A stretch of 5,636 nt of DNA from an uncultured Gemmatimonadales bacterium. GTDB lineage: Bacteria > Gemmatimonadota > Gemmatimonadetes > Longimicrobiales > Gaopeijiaceae. The notes below the pieces were generated by a model. It ran no database searches, was not told the DNA's origin, and was given only the letters and a program-made list of their open reading frames with translations. The stretch is taken from assembly GCA_937982605.1 (NCBI GenBank), contig CALJLC010000528.1, positions 1-5,636 on the forward strand. Reading direction: 5' to 3'. Below, piece after piece: positions 1 through 5,636 of the stretch. A program made the position numbers and the translations under genes. Position 1 is the stretch's first letter; every line of letters begins with the position of its first letter.

Positions 1-77
1 TCGTCCTCGACGACGGCAAGGTGGTCACGCTCTTCCACGACCTGACCGAAGACGCGTGGTACGTGCAGCGGGGATGA
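1..77 (+). CDS. C-terminal end of an unidentified protein (5' end outside window)
   Basis: An open frame enters from the left edge; the first complete codon is at base 3 and the TGA stop is at 75-77. It encodes 24 residues, beginning VLDDGKVVTLFHDL and ending AWYVQRG. The frame is accepted as real because its stop overlaps the ATG of the next gene in an ATGA (74-77), the arrangement also seen twice later in the window. The fragment reads like the closing beta-strand of a small folded protein (alternating hydrophobic residues VVTLF, then an acidic turn and AWYV). It does not resemble the acidic tail of RecA, the most common partner upstream of recX. I do not recognise the family and assign no function. 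Confidence 0.6.
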   Translation, partial: VLDDGKVVTLFHDLTEDAWYVQRG

Positions 78-868
78 GCACGCCCGCCCCCACCATACCC
101 TCGTCCGCTCCGGGACCGTATCGTCCCGACGCCCGTCGACCCGATCCGCGCCGCGTGAGCTCCTCCCCCACCCCCCTCATCACCCGCGTCGAGCCGCTCC
201 GACCTCGCGGCATCAAAGTGTTGCTCCACTTCGACCTGGGTGATCCCGTCGAGATCATGCTCGAGACGCTCGAGCGGTCCCGTCTCGGTGTCGGGGACTC
301 CCTGGGCCGGGAGCGGCGCCACAACCTCCTCAACGACGACGCCGACGTGCGGGTGCGACACGCGGCGCTGAACCTCCTCTCCTTCCGCGCCCGCACGCGC
401 GCCGAGCTGAAGCGACGGCTCAGGCAGAAGGGCTTCCGACCGGCGCGCATCGACGTGTGCCTCGACCGCCTCCAGGCGCGCGGCTTTCTGGACGACGGCG
501 CCGTCGCCGAGGCCTTCGTGCGCGACCGGATCCGCCACCGCCCCCGGGGACGCGCCGCCCTGACCTCGGAGCTGAGGGCCAAGGGTGTGGAGGGCCCGCT
601 GGCGGAGCGGTCGATCGAGCGGGTCTTCGAGGAGGTCTCGGTCGACGACGTCTCGCTGGCGCGCGAGGTCGCCCAGGGGTGGGTCGACCGGCAAGGCACG
701 TCCACCCTCGAGGCGCTGGCCGGCCGCGGCGCTCCCCCCGAGCGCGATCGCGCCCGCCGCCGGCTCGTCGGCTACCTGGGCCGGCGCGGCTTCCGGGGGG
801 AGGCGCTGGCCGCCGGAATCGACGCCGCCGGTCGCACCGCCAACGAGCGGGCGAACGGCCCCGCCTGA
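74..868 (+). CDS. recX: RecX family regulatory protein (RecA modulator)
   Basis: 264 residues. RecX proteins bind RecA filaments in the cytoplasm and usually limit RecA recombinase and coprotease activity. After a Pro/Arg-rich, probably disordered N-terminus (residues 1-34) comes the short beta-rich head typical of the family (ITRVEPLRPRG at 36-46, LGVGDSL at 71-77). The three-helix RecX repeats follow: ALNLLSFRARTRAELKRRL at 98-116, then a second repeat with the hallmark RGFLDD, FVRDR and PRG, then a weaker third repeat ending near RRGFRGEAL. The length is above the usual 150-200 residues because of the N-terminal extension. The ATG at 74 is chosen because it forms an ATGA overlap with the upstream stop. 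In-frame GTGs at 56 and 155 are alternatives; the one at 155 would remove the disordered part (237 residues). No convincing Shine-Dalgarno precedes any of them, which fits translational coupling. recA is not visible. The family is fairly certain; the start is less so. Confidence 0.85.
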   Translation: MSTPAPTIPSSAPGPYRPDARRPDPRRVSSSPTPLITRVEPLRPRGIKVLLHFDLGDPVEIMLETLERSRLGVGDSLGRERRHNLLNDDADVRVRHAALNLLSFRARTRAELKRRLRQKGFRPARIDVCLDRLQARGFLDDGAVAEAFVRDRIRHRPRGRAALTSELRAKGVEGPLAERSIERVFEEVSVDDVSLAREVAQGWVDRQGTSTLEALAGRGAPPERDRARRRLVGYLGRRGFRGEALAAGIDAAGRTANERANGPA

Positions 869-926
869 GGGTGCCGTCGCGGGACGAGGGTGTCACCAGG
901 CCAGGCGCGCCCTCATCTTCCGGGGC

Positions 927-2033
927 ATGACTGCCCAGCCCGAACCCCGGAACCCCGCCCCCGCCCCCAGTCGACAGTTCGGGATCTCCTCCCGAAAGGT
1001 CGGCCTGGCGCCGGGAACCGTCGTCTACACCGGCGCGCAGCACGTCGACCGGGTTCGCATCTCCACGATCACCTACACGCCCGACGAGATCGACGAGGCG
1101 GACGACGTCGACCTCGACTCGCTCGCCCCCCCGCCCCGGGAATACCCGGGCGTGCAGTGGGTGAACGTGGTCGGCCTCCACGACACCGAGCTCATCGAGC
1201 GGCTCGGCGATCGTTTCGGCCTCCACCCGCTGCTCCTCGAGGACGTGGTCGCCATCGGGATGCGGCCCACCTTCATCGACTACGAGAAGCACGCGTTCAT
1301 CTCCGTGAAGATGCTCAGCTGGTCCGAGGACGAGCGGGTGCAGGTCGAGCACATCAGCCTGGTCATGGCGTGGAACTACGTCCTGTCCTTCCAGGAGCGG
1401 CCCGGAGACGTCTTCGACAGCATCCGGGGCCGCCTCCGCAACGGCACGACCCGGATCCGCAAGCGCGACTCGGAATACCTCTGGTACGCGCTGCTCGACG
1501 CGGTGACCGACCACTACCTCTACGTGATCGAACGCCTCGCCAACCGGGTGGACCGCCTGGAAGAGCGCGTGTGGAGCCGCGACGACTCCGCCGACATCCC
1601 CGCCCAGGTCCAGGCGCTCCGTGCGGAGATGGTGGTCGTGCGTCGGGCGCTCCGCCCGCTCCGGGACGAGATCGACTCGCTGGCCAAGGAGCCTCCGGAG
1701 TGGTTCAGCGAGGACATCATGCCGTTCATCAGCGACCTGCGCACTCAGGTGCTGCTCGTCTCCGACGCGCTCGAGAACATGCGGGAATCGCTGTCGGGGG
1801 TCATGGACGCCCATCTCTCGCTCATCTCGATGCGGATGAACGAGGTGATGCAGGTCCTGACGATCATGGGCTCGATCTTCATCCCGCTGACCTTCATCGC
1901 CGGCATCTACGGGATGAACTTCGAGTTCATGCCGGAGCTCGGGCAGCCGTGGGGCTATCCCCTCGTCTGGGTCGTCATGATCGGCGTCGGGATCGGGATG
2001 CTCGCCTTCTTCCGGAAGCGCGGCTGGCTCTGA
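927..2033 (+). CDS. corA: CorA-family magnesium/divalent cation channel
   Basis: 368 residues. CorA forms homopentameric inner-membrane channels for Mg2+ and sometimes Co2+ or Ni2+, with a large cytoplasmic funnel that senses Mg2+. The N-terminal domain shows family motifs: WVNVVGL at 78-84 and FGLHPLLLEDVV at 97-108. A long charged helix with RRALRPLRDEID follows, then HLSLISMRMNEVMQVLTIM (296-314) leading into TM1 (about 312-331). The signature YGMNF has GMN at 329-331, followed by the MPEL periplasmic loop (335-338), TM2 (about 344-362) and a basic tail (RKRGWL). Counting back from GMN without gaps places Asp294, Met308 and Leu311 where Thermotoga maritima CorA has D277, M291 and L294, so the Mg2+-sensing and hydrophobic-gate positions appear intact. 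The ATG at 927 is the plausible start; the frame is open further upstream but that stretch lacks family character and overlaps recX. The SD is weak (CCGGGG just upstream). The gene is 58 bases after recX and may be co-transcribed with it. No Mg2+ riboswitch is evident. Transport selectivity cannot be read from the sequence. Confidence 0.93.
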   Translation: MTAQPEPRNPAPAPSRQFGISSRKVGLAPGTVVYTGAQHVDRVRISTITYTPDEIDEADDVDLDSLAPPPREYPGVQWVNVVGLHDTELIERLGDRFGLHPLLLEDVVAIGMRPTFIDYEKHAFISVKMLSWSEDERVQVEHISLVMAWNYVLSFQERPGDVFDSIRGRLRNGTTRIRKRDSEYLWYALLDAVTDHYLYVIERLANRVDRLEERVWSRDDSADIPAQVQALRAEMVVVRRALRPLRDEIDSLAKEPPEWFSEDIMPFISDLRTQVLLVSDALENMRESLSGVMDAHLSLISMRMNEVMQVLTIMGSIFIPLTFIAGIYGMNFEFMPELGQPWGYPLVWVVMIGVGIGMLAFFRKRGWL

Positions 2034-2060
2034 CCCCGGGGAGTGCCGCGCTCCGTCTTC

Positions 2061-2085
2061 AGATGGCCGTCGGCTTTGGCCATCT
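2061..2085 (+). terminator. Stem-loop after corA, probable transcription terminator
   Basis: AGATGGCC (2061-2068) and GGCCATCT (2078-2085) are perfect reverse complements separated by a 9-base loop, giving an 8-bp stem 28 bases past the corA stop. The following bases (TCCGGTGTC) contain no T-run, so this is not a classical intrinsic terminator. It may be a U-poor terminator, an mRNA 3'-end stabiliser, or an attenuator ahead of the next operon. Its position in one of the few non-coding gaps supports a boundary role. Confidence 0.5.
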
Positions 2086-2100
2086 TCCGGTGTCTCGAGC

Positions 2101-2105
2101 GGGAG
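2101..2105 (+). promoter_or_regulatory. Ribosome binding site for the LolA-like gene
   Basis: GGGAG lies 7 bases before the ATG at 2113 and is the clearest Shine-Dalgarno-like sequence in the window. It favours the ATG at 2113 over the in-frame GTG at 2170, which has no comparable site. It also marks the first gene of the second operon. I see no convincing -35/-10 pair in 2034-2112. Confidence 0.55.
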
Positions 2106-2112
2106 CGCGATC

Positions 2113-2919
2113 ATGCGGGGCACAGGCGGCATCCAGCGGACCGGACGGCGCGCCGGCGCGACTGCCGCCGTGCCCCGGGTGGCCCTGCTCCTGGCCCTGG
2201 GCGCCCTCCTCGCCCCCACGCCCGCCCACGGGCAGACCGCGCGTGAGATCCTCGACCGCGTCGACCGGCTCCTTCGGGGGGACTCGAGCCGCGGCCGGGT
2301 GACGATGGAGATCGTGACCGAGCACTGGTCGCGGTCACTCGAGATGGAGGTCTGGTCGCTCGGCACCGACCATTCGCTGGTGCGCGTCGAGTCACCGCCG
2401 CGCGAGGCCGGCACGTCGACGCTCAAGGCGGGCCAGGAGGTGTGGAACTACCTGCCGCGCGTCGACCGGACGATCAAGGTCCCACCGGCCATGATGATGG
2501 GCTCGTGGATGGGATCGCACTTCACCAACGACGACCTGGTGAAGGAGAGCAGCATCGTCGACGACTACGACTTCGAGATCGTCTTCGACGGAGAGCGCGA
2601 CGGCGTCGTGATCTGGGAGTTCCGCCTCGACCCGAAGCCCGAGGCTCCGGTCGTCTGGGGCGAGGTGCGCTACGACGTACGCCAGTCCGACCTCATGCCC
2701 CTCGACGTTCGCTACTACGACGAGTCGGGCGAGCTGGTCCGGACGATGACGTTCTCGGACTACCGCGAGATGGGCGGGCGCCTCGTGCCGGCCCGCATGG
2801 ACGTCGTGCCCACCGACGAGCCGAACGAGCGGACGACGCTCGTCTACCACGAGCTCGAGTTCGACGTGGGCCTCGACGCCTCCTTCTTCAGCCTGCGCAA
2901 CCTCCGCGCCCGGCGGTAG
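2113..2919 (+). CDS. LolA-like outer membrane lipoprotein-sorting protein, secreted
   Basis: 268 residues. It has an N-terminal signal peptide: basic stretch RTGRR (9-13), hydrophobic core about 23-35, and a likely cleavage site near PAHG-Q (around 40). There is no lipobox Cys, so it should be soluble in the periplasm. The mature part begins AREILDRVDRLLRG, as in many LolA-like proteins, then shows the core motif of the 'outer membrane lipoprotein-sorting protein' family: EVWNYLPRVDRTIKVP (109-124) and MMMGSWMGSHFTNDDL (127-142). Later strands include MTFSDYREMGGRLVPARM, and the protein ends SFFSLRNLRARR. Family members have the half-barrel LolA/LolB fold that holds acyl chains. They commonly sit beside FtsX-type ABC exporters or RND proteins, and few have a tested substrate. 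The permease gene starts 5 bases after this stop, so a periplasmic acceptor role for that exporter is inferred. The protein is longer than classical LolA (about 180-200 residues), and I would not name it lolA. An in-frame GTG at 2170 would give a shorter but still usable signal peptide. Confidence 0.88.
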   Translation: MRGTGGIQRTGRRAGATAAVPRVALLLALGALLAPTPAHGQTAREILDRVDRLLRGDSSRGRVTMEIVTEHWSRSLEMEVWSLGTDHSLVRVESPPREAGTSTLKAGQEVWNYLPRVDRTIKVPPAMMMGSWMGSHFTNDDLVKESSIVDDYDFEIVFDGERDGVVIWEFRLDPKPEAPVVWGEVRYDVRQSDLMPLDVRYYDESGELVRTMTFSDYREMGGRLVPARMDVVPTDEPNERTTLVYHELEFDVGLDASFFSLRNLRARR

Positions 2920-2924
2920 ACGAC

Positions 2925-4187
2925 GTGGCCCCGTCCGGGATCTGGTGGCGGGTGGCGTGGCGGAACCTCTGGCGCAACCCGCATCGCACGTGGATCATGG
3001 CGTCCGGGCTGGCGTTCGGGTACTTCGCGTCGGTCCTTCTCGTGGGGCTCACGAGCGGGATGAACGCCGAGCTCGTGGAGAACGGCACCCGCCTGATGGT
3101 CGGCCAGGTCCAGGTGCACGCGGACGACTACCTCCCCGAGCGGAACGTCCACGCGACGATCGGAGGCCCCGACGGGACGGACGTCGACGCGCTGCTGACC
3201 GCGCTCGAGGCGGACCCGGGCGTCACCGCGGCCACCCCCCGCCTCTTCGGCGGCGGACTCCTCTCTTCGGGCCCGCTGACGAACGCCGCGCTCCTGCTCG
3301 GCGTCGATCCCCGGCGGGAGACGAGGGTGTCGACGCTGCTCTCCACGATCGTGGCGGGGCGGCTCCCGGAAGACGGCGCGTTCGAGGTCGTCGTAGGCGC
3401 CGAGATGGCCCGCCAGCTCGAGATCGACGTCGGCGACGAGGTCGTCCTGGTGGCACCGGCCGCCGACGGGTCGATGGGCAACGACCTCTACACCGTGGTC
3501 GGGGTCTTCGAGACCGGCACGCCCGGAATCGACGCCAACTACGCCATCCTCCCGCTCTCCGATCTACAGCTCCTCATGGCGATGGGGCCCGGAAGGATTC
3601 ACGAGGTGGTCACGACGGTCGCCACGCCGAGCGAAGCGGTGCCGGGCGACCAGCCCCGGGCTCCGGGCCTCCCCGCCGGGCCGCCGCCGCTCGACGCCAC
3701 GCCCTCGACCGCGCTGCGTCCCCAGCCCGCGGAGGCCGTCGCGCTGATGCACTCGATGAACTTCGTGATCGTCCTGATCATCTTCTCGATGGCGATCTTC
3801 GGCGTGGCCAACACGATGCTCATCGGCACCTTCGAGCGCCGACGCGAGTTCGCCGTGATCCGCGCGCTCGGCACGACCCGGAGCGGGGTGAGTCTGACGG
3901 TCGTCTACGAAGGACTCATCCTGGGCGGGATCTCGCTCCTGATCGGAGCCGTTGTGACCGGGCCGGTGATGGCGTGGTGGCATCGGTCACCCCCCGACCT
4001 GGGGCGGTGGTTCGAAGGCTTCGAGTGGACCGGCGTGCAGTGGCGGCCGATCCTGCGCGTCGAAACCTCGCTGGAGGCCCCGATCTTCGCCGCGATCGCG
4101 CTGGTGGTCACCGCCCTCCTCTCGGCGTTCTATCCGGCGTGGAAGGCGACGCGCGTGCCGCCCGCCGACGCGCTGGCCGACCGATGA
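2925..4187 (+). CDS. FtsX/LolC-type ABC transporter permease, first of a pair
   Basis: 420 residues, with the four-helix FtsX-like permease plan. A short cytoplasmic N-terminus with the amphipathic WRNLWRNPHRT (12-22) leads into TM1 (about 22-43). A MacB-type periplasmic domain (about 47-278) carries VGAEMARQLEIDVGDEV (157-173) and VVGVFETG (191-198). TM2 is about 279-301, TM3 about 331-352 and TM4 about 385-403. The coupling-helix motif FERRREFAVIRALG (303-316) and the C-terminal YPAWKATRVPPADAL (403-417) are typical of LolC/E and MacB permeases. Such proteins do not conduct substrate; they pull lipoproteins or other amphipathic substrates out of the inner membrane by ATP-driven movement of the periplasmic domain. 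The GTG at 2925 is chosen because it is 5 bases past the preceding stop and gives the canonical N-terminus; the next in-frame GTG (2952) would cut into the amphipathic helix. The stop overlaps the next ATG (ATGA, 4184-4187). Oddity: residues about 233-272 are a Pro/Ala-rich low-complexity stretch where the partner permease has a normal folded segment. Confidence 0.9.
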   Translation: MAPSGIWWRVAWRNLWRNPHRTWIMASGLAFGYFASVLLVGLTSGMNAELVENGTRLMVGQVQVHADDYLPERNVHATIGGPDGTDVDALLTALEADPGVTAATPRLFGGGLLSSGPLTNAALLLGVDPRRETRVSTLLSTIVAGRLPEDGAFEVVVGAEMARQLEIDVGDEVVLVAPAADGSMGNDLYTVVGVFETGTPGIDANYAILPLSDLQLLMAMGPGRIHEVVTTVATPSEAVPGDQPRAPGLPAGPPPLDATPSTALRPQPAEAVALMHSMNFVIVLIIFSMAIFGVANTMLIGTFERRREFAVIRALGTTRSGVSLTVVYEGLILGGISLLIGAVVTGPVMAWWHRSPPDLGRWFEGFEWTGVQWRPILRVETSLEAPIFAAIALVVTALLSAFYPAWKATRVPPADALADR

Positions 4188-5446
4188 GAGCTCTCGTCCT
4201 CGTCCGCCTCGCGGCTCGCAGCCTCGGCCGCAACACCCGCCGCAGCCTGCTGACCTCCGCCGCCATGGTGCTCGGCCTGGCGCTGCTCATCTTCTCGCGC
4301 GCGCTCGCCGAAGGGGGGCACGAGCAGTGGATCGAGTCGGCGGTACGCCTGGGCGTCGGGCACGTGGCGGTCCAGGCGCCGGGATATCTGGAGACCGGCC
4401 GCATCGAGCATCGCCTCGACAGCGACGCCGTCACCCGCATCCAGCAGGCGATCGCCGGCCTCCCGCCCGAGGCCGGGCTGAGGACGTGGGCCCCGCGGCT
4501 GACCGCCAACGGGCTCGCCTCCTCCGCGGCCTCGGCGATCCCGGTCCGCATCGAGGGGGTCGACCCCTCGATGGAGGCGGAATTCTCGGGCTTCGCCGAC
4601 AAGCTCGTCGACGGGCGCTACCTGGAGCCGGACGACCGGCTCCACGCCTTCGTCGGCGTCGAGCTCGCCCGTCGGCTGGACCTCGAGGTCGGAAACCGCT
4701 TCGTGCTCACCGCGCAGGGCGCCTCCGGAGACGTCGAGGGTCAGCTCGTCCGCGTGGCGGGCATCTTCCGCACCGCCGTCGCCGAGCTCGACGAGGGGCT
4801 GGTGCACATCCCGATCGAAACCGCCCGCTCCTGGCTCGGCGCGCCGGGCGCCGCCACGACGGTCGCGCTGCTGCTCGACACGTCGCTCGGGACCGACCCC
4901 GCGCGGGTGGCGCTCTCGGACCGGCTCGACGACGACCCGGGCATCCGAGTGCTCGGCTGGCGCGAGACCGCCCCCGACCTGGACTCGGCGGTCCGCATCG
5001 ACGACTACGGAGACTGGATCTTCCACACGATCCTCTTCGCGATCATCACGCTGGCGATCCTGAACGCCGTGCTCATGGCCGTGCTCGGCCGACGCCGGGA
5101 GTTCGGCATCCTGCAGGCGATGGGGCTCACCGGTGCGCAGACGGGCTTCGTCGTCTTCCTGGAAGGGCTCTTCCTGACCGCGGCCAGCGGGATCGTCGGC
5201 ATGGCGCTCGGCTTCGTCGTCACCTGGGGCCTCTTCCGAGACGGTCTCGACTTCAGCGCCCTGATGAGCACCGACATGTCGTTCTCCGGGAGCGTCATCG
5301 ATCCGGTGATCGTCCCCGAGTTCCACTTCACCCAGGTGCTCATGAGCCTGTACTCGATCCTGGTGATCGGAACGATCGCCTCGTTCTACCCCGCACTCCG
5401 GGCGGCTCGGCTCGACGCGGCCGACGCGATGAAGTTCGAGCAATGA
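4184..5446 (+). CDS. FtsX/LolE-type ABC transporter permease, second of a pair
   Basis: 420 residues, identical in length to the preceding permease and clearly homologous. It has TM1 about 22-42, a MacB-type periplasmic domain about 43-277 (GHVAVQAPGYL early, VGVELARRLDLEVGNRFVL from 157, VAGIFRTA at 191-198), TM2 278-300, TM3 about 323-347 and TM4 about 385-401. The coupling motif is LGRRREFGILQAMGLT (301-316) and the C-terminus is FYPALRAARLDAADAMKFEQ. The end of the periplasmic domain has an ordinary pattern (DPARVALSDRLDDDPGIRVL then GWRETAPDLDSA) leading into TM2, which the first permease lacks. The periplasmic loop between TM3 and TM4 is long (about 352-384) and contains LMSTDMSFSGS. 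The ATG at 4184 lies in an ATGA overlap with the upstream stop, has no clear Shine-Dalgarno, and is probably translated by coupling; the open frame upstream is a shadow of the first permease. Its own stop overlaps the ATPase start (5443-5446). Most likely it is the heterodimer partner in a LolCDE- or MacB-like exporter. Confidence 0.9.
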   Translation: MRALVLVRLAARSLGRNTRRSLLTSAAMVLGLALLIFSRALAEGGHEQWIESAVRLGVGHVAVQAPGYLETGRIEHRLDSDAVTRIQQAIAGLPPEAGLRTWAPRLTANGLASSAASAIPVRIEGVDPSMEAEFSGFADKLVDGRYLEPDDRLHAFVGVELARRLDLEVGNRFVLTAQGASGDVEGQLVRVAGIFRTAVAELDEGLVHIPIETARSWLGAPGAATTVALLLDTSLGTDPARVALSDRLDDDPGIRVLGWRETAPDLDSAVRIDDYGDWIFHTILFAIITLAILNAVLMAVLGRRREFGILQAMGLTGAQTGFVVFLEGLFLTAASGIVGMALGFVVTWGLFRDGLDFSALMSTDMSFSGSVIDPVIVPEFHFTQVLMSLYSILVIGTIASFYPALRAARLDAADAMKFEQ

Positions 5447-5636
5447 GCGACGTGCCGGCGGTACGGACCGAGGACGTCTGGAAGATCTATCCGCAGGAGC
5501 CGGAGCCGGTGCAGGCGGTCCGTGGCGTATCGCTCACGATCGACTCGGGAGACTTCGTGGCCATGGCCGGCCCCTCGGGCTCGGGCAAGACGACGGTGCT
5601 GAACCTCATCGGCGGTCTCACGAACCCGACGCGCGG
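5443..5636 (+). CDS. LolD/MacB-type ABC transporter ATP-binding protein (3' end outside window)
   Basis: The first 64 codons are visible before the window ends. The start MSDVPAVRTEDVWKIY contains an aromatic A-loop residue (Tyr16) that would stack on adenine. The strand pattern VQAVRGVSLTIDSGDFVAMA follows, then an intact Walker A motif GPSGSGKTT (43-51) and LNLIGGLTNPTR. The 'GPSGSGKTT..LNLIGGL..PT' pattern is characteristic of the LolD/MacB/FtsE subfamily that drives FtsX-type permeases. The Q-loop, ABC signature, Walker B and H-loop lie beyond the edge and cannot be judged. The ATG at 5443 overlaps the permease stop in an ATGA, so stoichiometric coupled translation with the permeases is likely. 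It should power the two preceding permeases. Confidence 0.93.
   Translation, partial: MSDVPAVRTEDVWKIYPQEPEPVQAVRGVSLTIDSGDFVAMAGPSGSGKTTVLNLIGGLTNPTR

Noticed and set aside
886..914. Possible terminator hairpin between recX and corA (GAGGGTG with CGCCCTC)
   Set aside because: The stem is 7 bp with one G-U pair, a 15-base loop and no T-run. It is too weak to call as a feature at this GC content.
585..926. In-frame N-terminal extension of CorA back into recX
   Set aside because: The extension is Arg/Ser/Pro-rich and entirely shifted-frame recX sequence up to 868. CorA-like sequence begins after the ATG at 927.
869..926. Possible Mg2+-responsive leader before corA
   Set aside because: The gap is only 58 bases, much shorter than known Mg2+ riboswitches such as the M-box or the mgtA leader, and no matching structure is visible.
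420..2426. 668-codon open frame on the minus strand across recX, corA and the start of the LolA-like gene
   Set aside because: It lies antisense to three well-supported genes. Its product is Arg/Pro/Asp/His-rich without domain character, as expected from the complement of GC-rich codons.
2442..2924. In-frame extension of the first permease back into the LolA-like gene
   Set aside because: It is a shadow of the LolA-like gene. The GTG at 2925 gives the standard permease N-terminus.
2945..4183. Open frame upstream of the second permease in the same frame, which would make an 833-residue protein
   Set aside because: This part overlaps the first permease in another frame and translates to Arg/Pro/Gly-rich sequence. 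Family character begins only at the ATG at 4184.
4130..5443. 437-codon open frame on the minus strand opposite the second permease
   Set aside because: It is antisense to a clear membrane protein. Its translation is His/Asp/Arg/Glu-rich low complexity with no hydrophobic core or motif.

Overview
The window is GC-rich (about 70% by eye) and densely coding. All six genes read on the + strand. Strong G/C preference at third codon positions opens long antisense and shifted reading frames that are not genes. The gene content (a RecX-like protein, CorA, and an FtsX-type export operon with a LolA-like periplasmic protein) points to a diderm bacterium with a high-GC genome. Gemmatimonadota or a similar soil/sediment lineage would fit, but that is inference from composition and style; no marker gene here settles it.

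Layout: (1) positions 1-77 hold the last 24 codons of an unidentified gene. (2) A RecX-like regulator starts at 74 in an ATGA stop/start overlap with it and ends at 868. (3) After a 58-base gap, a CorA-family divalent cation channel runs 927-2033 with the complete GMN signature. (4) A 79-base gap (2034-2112) holds a perfect 8-bp stem-loop that probably separates two transcription units. (5) A second unit starts at 2113 and runs off the window: a secreted LolA-like 'outer membrane lipoprotein-sorting' protein (2113-2919), an FtsX/LolC-type permease (2925-4187), a second permease (4184-5446) and the first 64 codons of a LolD/MacB-type ATPase (5443-5636+). The last three genes are joined by ATGA overlaps, and the first permease starts 5 bases after the LolA-like gene.

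How the genes work together: the last four genes look like one export machine. The ATPase would drive a heterodimer of two FtsX-type permeases, which would release a lipid-anchored or amphipathic substrate from the inner membrane to the co-encoded periplasmic LolA-like carrier. Both permeases are 420 residues long and keep the same residue numbering at conserved landmarks. In the first, however, the last approximately 40 residues of the periplasmic domain are replaced by a Pro/Ala-rich low-complexity stretch. That asymmetry is the most interesting observation here. RecX and CorA are ordinary housekeeping genes with no evident link to the export operon. I see no mobile elements, CRISPR arrays, tRNA or rRNA genes, and no clearly new system.
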